From NCBI GenBank assembly GCA_032622095.1, contig CP136064.1:279085614-279149613 (forward strand): a stretch of DNA of 64,000 bases, in the 5' to 3' direction. Below, in pieces: positions 21,320 to 29,955 of this stretch (the first letter of the stretch is position 1; each line of letters starts with the position of its first letter). Origin of the DNA: Siphonodentalium dalli (lineage: Eukaryota > Mollusca > Scaphopoda > Gadilida > Siphonodentaliidae). The translations under genes were made by a program, and so were the position numbers. Under the pieces are notes generated by a model. It was given only the letters and a program-made list of their open reading frames with translations, did not search any database and had not been told where the DNA came from.

Positions 21320-21540
21320 AATCATAACAGCTCGATGCATTAGACGTAATGTAATATCAGATACATCCGGTATAAAAGCAGTTGTTTCATTAGCTATCAT
21401 TGTCTGCTGACTCGGCTGCAAACCGTAAGTCACATGGCAGTTTGTCTTGTTGTGTGTGGTCCACAATATAACCATCTCAGAGTGAGTGTTGCCCAAACTG
21501 ATGTGAATCTGCTCAGGTTTCCTCTGATTCAGTCCAGAGC
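21320..21540 (-). CDS. ACP7: ACP7-like exon 2: N-terminal purple acid phosphatase domain
   Basis: The acceptor is TTTCAG|GC and the donor ATT|GTAAGT. The exon encodes residues 20-93. The stretch KPEQIHISLG...EMVILWTT matches the start of the fibronectin-III-like N-terminal domain of purple acid phosphatases. The exon completes a phase-1 codon from exon 1 and ends in phase 0. Its 3' end lies about 40 bp from the end of a piggyBac-type inverted-repeat element in intron 2. Confidence 0.92.
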
Positions 21541-21694
21541 CTGAAAGTAAATGTCATTTAGTGTAATTTTCCTAATGGAGAACTCTTTCAAAGAGATAGA
21601 TTTTTATATATTTATATATTTATTTGCTGAAAAATATTGGGGAGAATAACTACTAGCTCCCCAATATACACATGTTTATATATAGAGGATCTCA

Positions 21695-21830
21695 CATGAG
21701 TTTCTATTTTATACGGTATTTATCAACCGAGTTCACTAAATTCGATTTGAGCCGAGGTTTACCAAGGCTCAAATAGAATTTAGTGGACGAGGTTGATAAA
21801 TTACGTATAAAATAGAACCAGTTTGAGATA
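21695..21830. mobile_element. Short palindromic element
   Basis: TTCTATTTTATACG..ATTTATCAACC..TAAATTC pairs with GAATTTAGTGGACGAGGTTG..CGTATAAAATAGAA; arms about 60 bp. Located in intron 1. Confidence 0.75.
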
Positions 21831-22576
21831 CCTTTTATCACATGATCAAATAAACGCGAAGTATTCATTGAAAACAACAATCATAAACTTCAGCGATCGC
21901 AAGTCATTTAAATAATGGCGTGACGTCATCGCACGCGCTAATATTACACGTGTGTCTTACCAATAATTATGAAGCAGGTTTTGTGGGTTAATTATGTGAT
22001 AAAACATATTAATAATTATAAATTATTACAAAAATTTCAATGCATGTACTATTATATTCAGTTAATTGGTTTACAGTAAATAGTATCAAGATTTCAAAGT
22101 ATGAGAATACAATAATAGAAGAGAATTCGAAAAGTATAACATGTACCTGTGTACCATTCTATTGATATTAATTTTTTGGCTAAACAAGCCCCTGAGGGTA
22201 TGTGTTAGGAGAAATAATTGGAATAAAATCCTAAACTAAATGGGAAATAATGGGTGGGCGGGGAAAAATAAAGTTATTGGTACGTCAAACTAAGTTTTGA
22301 TCGGTCAGTAGTAAAAGTCAATTCAAATATGAAATAAACACGCCTGCATGTCAACCAATGGGAAAGAAGAGAACAGCTCACTGCATAGAAATTAAATGAA
22401 GGCTCATATCATGCGGCATGCAATTGTTGTGGCGCATGAAGATCATAGCCTAATTACTTTATTTGTAGAACAAATTAATGCAATCAAATATTGTTGCTAT
22501 TACAAGATAGTCCATGTCTATTTATCGAGCGATCCAATGAATAATTAGGAAACAAATTTTCTTAGAGTGAAGGCAA

Positions 22577-23043
22577 ATATGTGACCCGCCATATCAAATC
22601 CAGTCGTAAGTCGGGATTTTTTTACCCTGAGCCAATGCATTCTCTTATATATGCGAGTCGACCATAGGTCGCCTCGCATATATAAGAGAATGCATTGGCC
22701 TAACAATTTTTTTTCATTTTTTTTAAATAAATGTTTCTTACAATTTTTAGGACATAAAATAAAAAAACATCCATTACCCTGCAGGGAGCCCCACACATAT
22801 ATAAAAGTATATAGAAGAGTGTCGTCTGCTCATGTTTGTCTGGGGCTCTGTATGGGTGAAATTATAAAATTGTTAAAGAATACAAGAAAAAATTATTAAA
22901 ATTGTAAAAAATTGTTAGGCCAATGCATTCTCTTATATATGCGAGGCGACCTATGGTCGACTCGCATATATAAGAGAATGCATTGGCACAGGGTAAACAA
23001 AATCCCGACTTACGACTGGATTTGATATGGCGGGTCACATATA
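22577..23043. mobile_element. Palindromic element with nested palindromic arms, 467 bp
   Basis: Outer arms: ATATGTGACCCGCCATATCA..CGTAAGTCGGGATTTT (22577-about 22630) against its complement ending at 23043. Inside them, the same 68-bp palindrome as in the piggyBac-type element occurs twice (about 22631-22700 and 22918-22988). The centre (22700-22915) is loosely inverted AT-rich sequence. Confidence 0.8.
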
Positions 23044-23059
23044 GGTGATTAATAGCTAC

Positions 23060-23605
23060 TCAGGTCGCAGACCCAATGTCCCCCATTCAAGATGATTCAA
23101 GGTGGGGTTTTTTGGACGTTGGCTTTTTTAAGAACAAAGAATTCAAATTCTCACAAAATTTGACAGAAAGAAATTCTGTTGAATATTGTTTAAGTTACCA
23201 TGTAGACAACACGAAAACAGCGATTTCTAAGTCGAAAAAGGGGCATAACTCTGACCAAATTTGAACTTGGCCTGTGTGTTCTCAAATGTGGACCACATAA
23301 CAATATCAAGAAATTTTGAATGAATATTGCTCAAGTAATCATGCGGACAAGGATGCGGACGGACGCATGCACACACACATATAATAGTCCTCCGAAAGTT
23401 TTCAGGTGACAAAAATGGCCATAACTCTGTCAAAAATCATTGGACCGTGACCACATTCCAACTTGGTCTGCGTCTTCTCATATGTGAACGACATATACCA
23501 AGTATGAAGAAATTCTGTTAAATATTGCTCATGAGGACAAGGATGAGGCCAGACGCATGAGTGCATGTGCTGATTATAACAGTCCTCCGAAATTTTTCGG
23601 GTGAC
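23060..23605 (+). repeat. Dispersed GGGGCATAACTC-type repeat modules
   Basis: Three modules with ATTTCTAAGTCGAAAAAGGGGC or CAAAAATGGCCATAACTCTG, each followed by GAAATT(C/T)TG..AATATTG(C/T)TCA and a GACAAGGATG.GGAC..ACGCATG..CACA tail, ending ATAATAGTCCTCCGAAA.TTTTC. Short minus-strand frames here are not genes. Confidence 0.7.
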
Positions 23606-23652
23606 AATAATTCCGGCAAAAATATCTAGCTCATCCACTGCATGAGTTCCAG

Positions 23653-24241
23653 ATATCAGCTACAGTAATGCTCTAATTAATCGACCTCTTAACCAAAGCA
23701 GAATTACGGGTAACTTTTCAGGATTTAGTCGCAAATATGGCTTGTTGCCATTCATCGGAAAGCTCTCCCCGATTAAGCACCCCTAAATTACTATTTCTTT
23801 GGCTTCGTAAAAATATTTGATTCGAGTCGAGGAACCCACCCCTCAAAGCAAAGAGTGATTAGATATCGATTTTTGAAATTTGTTAATTTTTTAGATCTGG
23901 TCCACTTCCACGTGCTCAAACGGACAAATTACAGACAAATCCAGGGCGTAAGATGGATAACTCTAAAATCAAGTGGTTATTATTGTTAGTAATAACCACT
24001 TGATTTTAGAGTTATCCATCTTACACCCGCAATTTGTCCGTTTGATCACGTGGAAGTGGACCAGATCTAAAAAATTATCAAATTTCAAAAATCGATATCT
24101 GATCACTCTGAGCTTTGAAGGGTGGGCTCCTCAACTCAAATCAAATAGTTTTTACCTCTGAAGCCAAAGAAATAGTAATTTAGGGGTGCTTAATCGGATT
24201 GAGTACCTTTAAGGAGTCGATAACTTAGGGCATTACTGTAG
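23653..24241. mobile_element. Palindromic element interrupted by a second palindromic element
   Basis: The left arm of the 15474-15690 family (TACAGTAATGCTCTAATTAA..TTGCCATTCATCGGAAAGC) runs to about 23768. Its far end returns at 24214-24240 (AGTCGATAACTTAGGGCATT). Between them is the element at 23770-24215. Confidence 0.75.
23770..24215. mobile_element. Full-length palindromic element, about 445 bp
   Basis: Arms of about 215 bp each meet at a perfect core (CTAAAATCAAGTGGTTATTA / TAATAACCACTTGATTTTAG, about 23960-24010). The ends carry CTAAATTACTATTTCTTTGG and its mirror; the right end reads AATCGGATTGAGTACCTTTA. A 62-codon frame here is not a gene. Confidence 0.85.
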
Positions 24242-24265
24242 GTTTCTAGCCCTGATGATTCTTAC

Positions 24266-24323
24266 CCGTAATATTAGCAGAATAACATAGTGTGTACAGA
24301 CTCAGCAGCAGGATATAAAGCAT
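24266..24323 (-). CDS. ACP7: ACP7-like exon 1: start codon and signal peptide
   Basis: The exon starts at ATG 24323 and encodes residues 1-19, beginning MLYILLLSLYTLCYSA, a typical short secretory signal. This implies entry into the ER and an extracellular or lysosomal enzyme. It ends in phase 1 at a good donor (G|GTAAGA). I chose this start because it is the only Met that opens the hydrophobic leader and the donor phase fits exon 2. About 26 bp upstream a 41-bp tandem array begins, so the 5' UTR is either very short or spliced. Confidence 0.85.
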
Positions 24324-24349
24324 CGTCTATTGACAGCAACTTTCTCACA

Positions 24350-24840
24350 TGATCATAATATCATGACATCTGAAGACCACTAAAAAGACAGGATCATAAT
24401 ATAATGACATCTGAAGACCACTAAAAAGACAGGTCATAGTATAATGACATCTGAAGACCACTAAAAAGACAGGATCATAATATCATGACATCTGAAGACC
24501 ACTAAAAAGACAGGATCATAATATAATGACATCTGAAGACCACTAAAAAGACAGGATCATAATATAATGACATCTGAAGACCACTAAAAAGACAGAATCA
24601 TAATATCATGACATCTGAAGACCACTAAAAAGACAGGATCATAATATAATGACATCTGAAGACCACTAAAAAGACAGAATCATAATATCATGACATCTGA
24701 AGACCACTAAAAAGACAGGATCATAATATAATGACATCTGAAGACCACTAAAAAGACAGAATCATAATATCATGACATCTGAAGACCACTAAAAAGACAG
24801 GATCATAATATAATGACATCTGAAGGTCGACCCACTAAAA
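24350..24840. repeat. 41-bp minisatellite, 12 copies, directly upstream of the start codon
   Basis: GACATCTGAAGACCACTAAA followed by AAGACAGGATCATAATAT recurs every 41 bp (40 once) from 24364 to 24814. On the transcribed minus strand each unit reads CTGTCTTTTTAGTGGTCTTC, an acceptor-like pyrimidine tract with AG. The first unit begins about 26 bp upstream of the ATG, so the array forms 5' UTR, a 5' UTR intron or the promoter region. Confidence 0.95.
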
Positions 24841-24973
24841 AGTTTCAATATTATCATCTGGTGCAGTCTGAAATGAAAGTGTCAATAACACTGTAGCTCA
24901 ACTTGCAGAGGGATTAATTTGGAAAATGTTATGAATATTCAATATTGTAGTTAAGGGTCATACTGCTATACTT

Positions 24974-25294
24974 AAAGTAATTGACCACCAATAACGTGGT
25001 GTCACCCCGTTAATATGGCGGTACTATACCGCGGTATCCTCCAATACCACGGTACTGATACCGCTTGTTAACGCGAACAAGTATGTGTGAGTAAATACTT
25101 CCCCTAAAAGAGTTCCATGAAAATCACTGCGGTATTCAACAAAATTAATGCGGTGCCCGGTAAAAGACCACGGTATCATTATCGCCCAATACCGTAACTC
25201 CACGCCATGACCGTCTCGATACCGCTACCGTTTATTACCGGTATCACCGCGGTCATGACCGGGGTATCACCCCGTTTTTCTGGTCAATTACTTT
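24974..25294. mobile_element. Inverted-repeat element rich in TACCGCGGTA palindromes
   Basis: Ends AAAGTAATTGACCA (24974-24987) and TGGTCAATTACTTT (25281-25294), each followed inward by a GTG..CACCCCG-like segment. The interior is dense in CCGCGGTAT, TACCGCG and TACCGGTA motifs, unlike the AT-rich flanks. MITE-like, no coding capacity. Confidence 0.75.
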
Positions 25295-25604
25295 GAGAAT
25301 AGCGGTAGTCCGGCAGCTGGCAATGCTAATGAGTGTTTTCACGCATAAAGTTTTTTGCTTTATGGATCCGGTGATGTAGAGTATCCATCTGAATAATCCA
25401 CCTTATGACCCACCGGCAACCTAGAGGAATTTGCGAAATTAGGGTTCAGATAAAAAATTGTGGCCATGCACTGCCGAAAGGAGATGTTTTTTACTGGGAA
25501 AGAACTGGAAAAGTATAGTAGGCTACTAGCAGAATAATGTGTCTCTAATTTGTGACAATCGTCTCAAAGAAGGCAGTCAAGGTGAAAGCTTGAAGTTGTT
25601 AAAA

Positions 25605-25825
25605 TCCGATCTGACACTCCTAAAATTAACTATTTCTTTGTCTTCGGGGGGTAAACAATATTTGATTCGAGTCGAGGAACCCACCCATCAAAGCTCAGAG
25701 TGATTAGATATTGATGTTTGAAGTTTTCTATTTCTATTGTTTGTGGGCCAGAAGCATGAGGTCAAATGGACGGTCTTGCAGATAAAGATGGATAACTCTA
25801 AAATCAAGTGGTTATTATTGATTGA
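25605..25825. mobile_element. Left half of the AATCCGAT palindromic element
   Basis: AATTAACTATTTCTTTGTCTTCGG through GGATAACTCTAAAATCAAGT; the mirror arm is absent. Confidence 0.75.
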
Positions 25826-26290
25826 GATCCGATCACCCATGGTTGAGATATATGATTGGATGGACCGAGTTCAACAATTTCAAATAATCAAAGAGTGATA
25901 ACTCTTGAACAGAAAGTGTGAACAACATCAATTTTCAGATATAAACAAAGAGGGATAACTATGAACTGTGATAATGTGCACAACATCAATAAACCCTCTT
26001 TTGAAAGCGCTCCTGATGCCAAAGCTGCATACCAAATTTCATTGAGATCGATCCGATCACCCATGGTTGAGATATTGTAAATATGGGTGACAGTGACAGA
26101 CAGTAATTTTTTTTAATCAGATAAACAAAGAGGGATAACTCTTGAATGGAAAATGTGAACAAAGTCAATGAAACCTCTTTTGAAAGAACTCGATCCTGAT
26201 GACAAACCTGCATACCAAATTTCATTGAGATTCAATCACCCATGGTTGAGATGTGAACAGATGGACGGATGGACAGACGGATGCATCATG
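25826..26290 (+). repeat. Three diverged modules of an AGAGGGATAACTC repeat
   Basis: AACAAAGAGGGATAACTCTT, then GTGAACAA.(A/G)TCAAT(G/A)AAACC, then CATACCAAATTTCATTGAGAT and CACCCATGGTTGAGAT recur at about 25840-25880, 25935-26080 and 26113-26250, ending in ATGGACGGATGGACAGACGG. Confidence 0.75.
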
Positions 26291-26308
26291 ATCATACATG
26301 TAATCCAG

Positions 26309-26401
26309 TTAGATCATGCCATGAATCTCTACTATAACGCCCGTAATCTCTACTAATGCTACACGCATAGCCATAGTAGAGATTCATTGCATGATCTAGT
26401 A
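26309..26401. mobile_element. Small palindromic element
   Basis: AGATCATGCCATGAATCTCTAC pairs with GTAGAGATTCATTGCATGATC; arms about 25 bp. Confidence 0.7.
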
Positions 26402-26599
26402 ATCCAGTATACCGGCCCCCTTTTGGGGTGGGGCAATAAACATTATTTCTGATTTCTTTTGAAAGACACAGAATAATTATTATTATATTGAATACAAACA
26501 TGCACAAATCTTCAAACAAACAAAATTTTAATATTCAAGAAATTTAGAGTTCCCTCTCTTACAACAGTAAACACTGTGCCAAGAAGACCGATTGATCTA

Positions 26600-26999
26600 T
26601 TTTAGACCTGATAATATCCAGATATGCAGAATGTATGATCATGTATTATTCAAGTTACTGACTTCACACACTGACGCATGTCTCGTGTTTGTCAACAATT
26701 TAGCGAATCACATTCCAAACGGAGACAACAAACTGCCCCGATGGCGGTCTTTTTTCTGCATCATGCGGCATGTGTTCGGCTACTTTTCCATCTATGTTCT
26801 GGGCCTTCTGGTACTGGCTCCATTGTTAAAATGGACACAAATTATTGAACAGAATCGAATGAATTATATTCCCTACCAAGAAGTATCCAACCATGATGGC
26901 GTACATGTAAAAGACAAAATTAATTTTCAACACAACACACAGCAGTCATTGACTCGGGGCCGCAGGAAAAACAAACTTGCGAGTTTGATGACCAACTAA
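26600..26999 (+). CDS. Possible orphan terminal exon with a membrane segment
   Basis: An open frame of about 130 codons stops at TAA 26997-26999. It lies between repeats and is not itself repetitive. Candidate acceptors upstream are TCTATTTTAG|ACC (26606) and ATATGCAG|AATG. The frame encodes a hydrophobic stretch GYFSIYVLGLLVLAPLL, a short polar segment, and a basic C-terminus (RGRRKNK). A C-terminal membrane anchor is conceivable. An AATAAA lies at about 27265. I recognise no family and see no upstream exons on this strand, so it may be chance or a pseudogene remnant. Confidence 0.25.
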
Positions 27000-27409
27000 T
27001 TAAGAATGATACGTGACTCGAGGGGGACTTGATACATCAACAGCCAGAATAATTCACATCTCACTAATCGTGCTCTCTTGGCAGTAAAACTGGCTTTTAT
27101 ATAATTATAATTACACCGTGTTTCGCTCCAATAGATATAATTGACAAGGCAAGATGTGCATTGATTTTGTACACATTACACACGATAGATATATTTTCGT
27201 CGGATGATGCCCGAGTCATCTCCTGACTCATCTAATAGTCTGGTCGATAACAGATTTGACATAGAATAAATTTGGACTAAGTTGGTTTGAATACCATTTG
27301 TTGAAGAGGAATTTTATATCCTCTTTTACATACACAAAACCCGCTAAAATCCGCATTGAGCATTTGTTGTAACTCAAGATGGCGTCCAAGATGGCTGCCA
27401 TTTTCCGTG
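27000..27409. other. No gene seen
   Basis: AT-rich sequence. AAGATGGCGTCCAAGATGGC at about 27377 belongs to a short motif that recurs at about 28362, 28835 and 29085. Confidence 0.5.
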
Positions 27410-27535
27410 GCTCGCAAATTATTTCCTTGGCTTCGGGGGTAAAAAATATCTGATTCGAGTCGAAGAACCCACCCATCAAAGCTCAGAGTGATCAGATATC
27501 GATGTTTGAAATCTACTATTGTAAAGGTACTCAAT
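27410..27535. mobile_element. Fragment of the AATCCGAT palindromic element
   Basis: GGCTTCGGGGGTAAAAAATA..GATTCGAGTCGAAGAACCCA..GATCAGATATCGATGTTTGA. It abuts the next palindromic element directly. Confidence 0.7.
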
Positions 27536-28262
27536 CCGATCAGAGGGTCCCCATATCATCAAGATACAACAACAACAACATTTCTTCAAAATACGCTTCA
27601 GTTATCAGAATCGATTAATTGCCAAAAATAATGCTAATCACAGTCAACTTTAGTATAAAATTGTCCAAAACCTGTTATTTATCAACGTTTTGTTCAACGA
27701 AATTTTACCAGTTGTCAAATATCTGACACAAAAAAGCCACTGGATTTTAGTGTTATCGATCTTCACCCGCTATCTGGTCAGATAAGTTCTTCTCGTGACA
27801 GTTTATTGGGCCACTTGACATTTAAATAATAGAATTCAAACATCGATATCTGATCACTCCTAGCTTTGATGGGTGGGTTCCTCGACTCGAATCAAATATT
27901 TTTTACCCCCCGAAGCCAAGGAAATAGTAATTTGCGAGCGCTAATTCGGATTCAGTACCTTTAATTTCAAGTGGCCCAGTAAACAGTCGACGATCTGACA
28001 AAATTGCGGATGAAGATGGATAACTCTAAAATCAGGTGGCTTTTTGTGTCAGATATTTGACAAAACGGCAAAATTTCGTTGAACAAGATGTTGATAAATA
28101 ACAGGTTTTGAACAATTTGATACTATAGTTGACTGTGGTTAGCATTATTTTTGGGCAATTATTTGATTCTGATAACTGAAGCCGCATTTCAAAAAATTGT
28201 TGTTGGAACTGGTTGGAATCTGATTATATGGGGACCATCAAATCGGATTGAGTACCTTTAAG
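27530..28262. mobile_element. Large palindromic element, about 730 bp, interrupted at its centre
   Basis: Ends AAAGGTACTCAATCCGATC and ATCGGATTGAGTACCTTTA. Left arm 27534-27825 (CAACGTTTTGTTCAACGAAA, GACACAAAAAAGCCAC) mirrors right arm 27963-28262 at roughly 85 percent by eye. The centre holds a half copy of the 445-bp element (27826-27963: GATATCTGATCACTCCTAGC..GGATTCAGTACCTTTAA). Confidence 0.8.
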
Positions 28263-29275
28263 TCAGTCTTGTCATATGTTTCCACAGGTATACATTTTTG
28301 TGAAGCTAAGACATTATCATCACCTTTTCGTGCCAAAATTGGAACTCCCAGTCCAAGAAGGCATCCAAAATGGCGGCCGAGAGTGGAAATTGTTAACGTT
28401 GTTTTTACTGATATAAGGTAAGTTTCTGCTGTTTGGAACTGGTTGAGAATTGTATTTACTTTGTATTTAGCATATTAACTGACCATTGTAGCAATGAAAT
28501 ATGCCATTCATGGGGTCCCCACCACTTCCGATCACTCAAAAATTCGATTTTACAGAATGCAGTATAACGTATCACAAAATATCACCACTGGGATTCTAGT
28601 CATATTTCATCAAGAACTTGGAAGAACAGTGCAATGTAAGTGATGCTTCAAGTTCTATGTTTATGGATATTCCAACTCAAAATGTAGATGTAGATGTTTA
28701 TTTGTACAATAAATAAGAATTAATATCAAATCATTGATATACAAATTAATAGTATTGTACTGGAGCAGCATGACCTACTGGCCGTTTTCCTGCTGCCCCT
28801 GAATAAATAATACAATAAGAAAAAATGGAGCTCAAAATGGCAGCCAACATATGGAATATGGTAAATATTGTCCCAGCGTACCATGTAACTACTTACAAGT
28901 TGTTGTTGACTCACACAATTGACTATTCTGTCTTATATACATTGAATAGTAACATTTCTGATGCATCTTAGTTAATTGTTGCTTCTGAAATTACCAGAAA
29001 TATTTGAATCTTTCTGTCACAAACTTTTGATACGTGTTAAATGTGTCACACTGAGGTGTTTTAGACGAAATTACTCAAGATGGCTTGCAAAATGGCAACC
29101 AAATTTGGCAAAATGTTGATTTGTCACATATATTCCGAACATTATTCTCTGCTGTTCCGAGAAGGTAGCAAATTGTGACTAACTTGGTTATTAAACATGA
29201 TACTTAATCAACTGAATGTTCTATTCTGGTTGTCCCAGTACCTGAGGCATGACAAGTTAATTTTAAGGGATGCAG
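28263..29275. other. No gene seen
   Basis: AT-rich; ATCCAAAATGGCGGCC-like motifs recur at 28362, 28835 and 29085 with loosely similar downstream text, suggesting old duplications. The minus-strand 62-codon frame at 28726-28914 shows no domain. Confidence 0.5.
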
Positions 29276-29379
29276 TATGGATTTTGTCAAAAACTTCTTT
29301 TGGGATTCTGTCCATGTTTTTTTTAACTGTAATGGGCATAATGTTGGAACAGAACTGAGAGGGATCTTATTATGTGGCT

Positions 29380-29955
29380 ACTCTGGCCCATTACCATCAA
29401 CATTGATCAACTTAATACACTGTGTATGTCTGTTGACTGTATGGCCATATGTGAGGTGGGTAGGTATGCAGGGAGTTATTGTATTTGTGAATGATGTGAA
29501 TAGTTATACAACGTGTGACTATATGGTCATGGATGGTGTGTCCATGCTGGGATGTATATGTATATAAGGCATATCTGTATGGTCATGTGTGAGGTGAACA
29601 TGTATACAGGAAGTGGCTGTCTGGTCACTGAAGTGGTGTATGGGTATAACGAGAGTAGCTACATTTTCCACCTGTGTGTTGTTTATGTATATATGGTGTG
29701 ACTGTGCGGTCGTGGATGGGATGTACAGTGTATTTGGGTGACTTATTGTCATGGGTGGGTGTATATGTATACATGTGTTGGGTGTATGGTAATGGATAAA
29801 TAGGGATTGGTTGTATGGTTATGGGAAATGTGTATATGGAATGACTTTACGGTCATTGTTGTTGGAGTGCATATGTATATGTATACCTGCCATTACCTGG
29901 AGTACATTTTGATGGTCATTGGCAGGCTTCTATATATAGAGAGTGACCTCATGGT
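29380..29955 (+). repeat. Decayed left edge of the 36-bp satellite array
   Basis: Degenerate repeats of about 36-60 bp spacing share GG(T/C)CAT or GGTCGTGG, GTGTAT and TATACA motifs with the array (for example TATGGTCATGGATGGTGTGT, GTGGCTGTCTGGTCACTG, GACTGTGCGGTCGTGGATGG). Similarity rises toward 29955, where CATGGTCATGGGTGTGTGTA leads straight into the regular array. Confidence 0.75.

Larger units (their letters stand above)
3024..24323 (-). other. ACP7: ACP7-like purple acid phosphatase gene, nine coding exons
   Basis: Gene span from start codon to stop codon. The exons are 24323-24266, 21540-21320, 20623-20519, 19329-19177, 14790-14715, 13924-13807, 11056-10856, 4069-3876 and 3472-3024. 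Their lengths (58, 221, 105, 153, 76, 118, 201, 194 and 449) sum to 1,575 nt, a 524-residue protein plus stop, with matching phases at all eight junctions. The product should be a secreted or membrane-tethered dinuclear-metal phosphomonoesterase of the ACP7 (PAPL) branch. By alignment to the known motifs the ligands are D139 (GDWG), D168 and Y171 (GDFAY), N203 (GNHE), H287 (AHSP) and H328/H330 (AHEHSYER), so the active site looks complete. Human ACP7 is about 438 residues; the excess here is a hydrophobic C-terminal tail. Introns 4 and 7 (about 4.4 and 6.8 kb) are largely repeats. The model comes from sequence alone, without transcript evidence. Confidence 0.88.

Noticed and set aside
26292-26519. 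75-codon minus-strand frame
   Set aside because: It spans a small palindromic element and has no domain.
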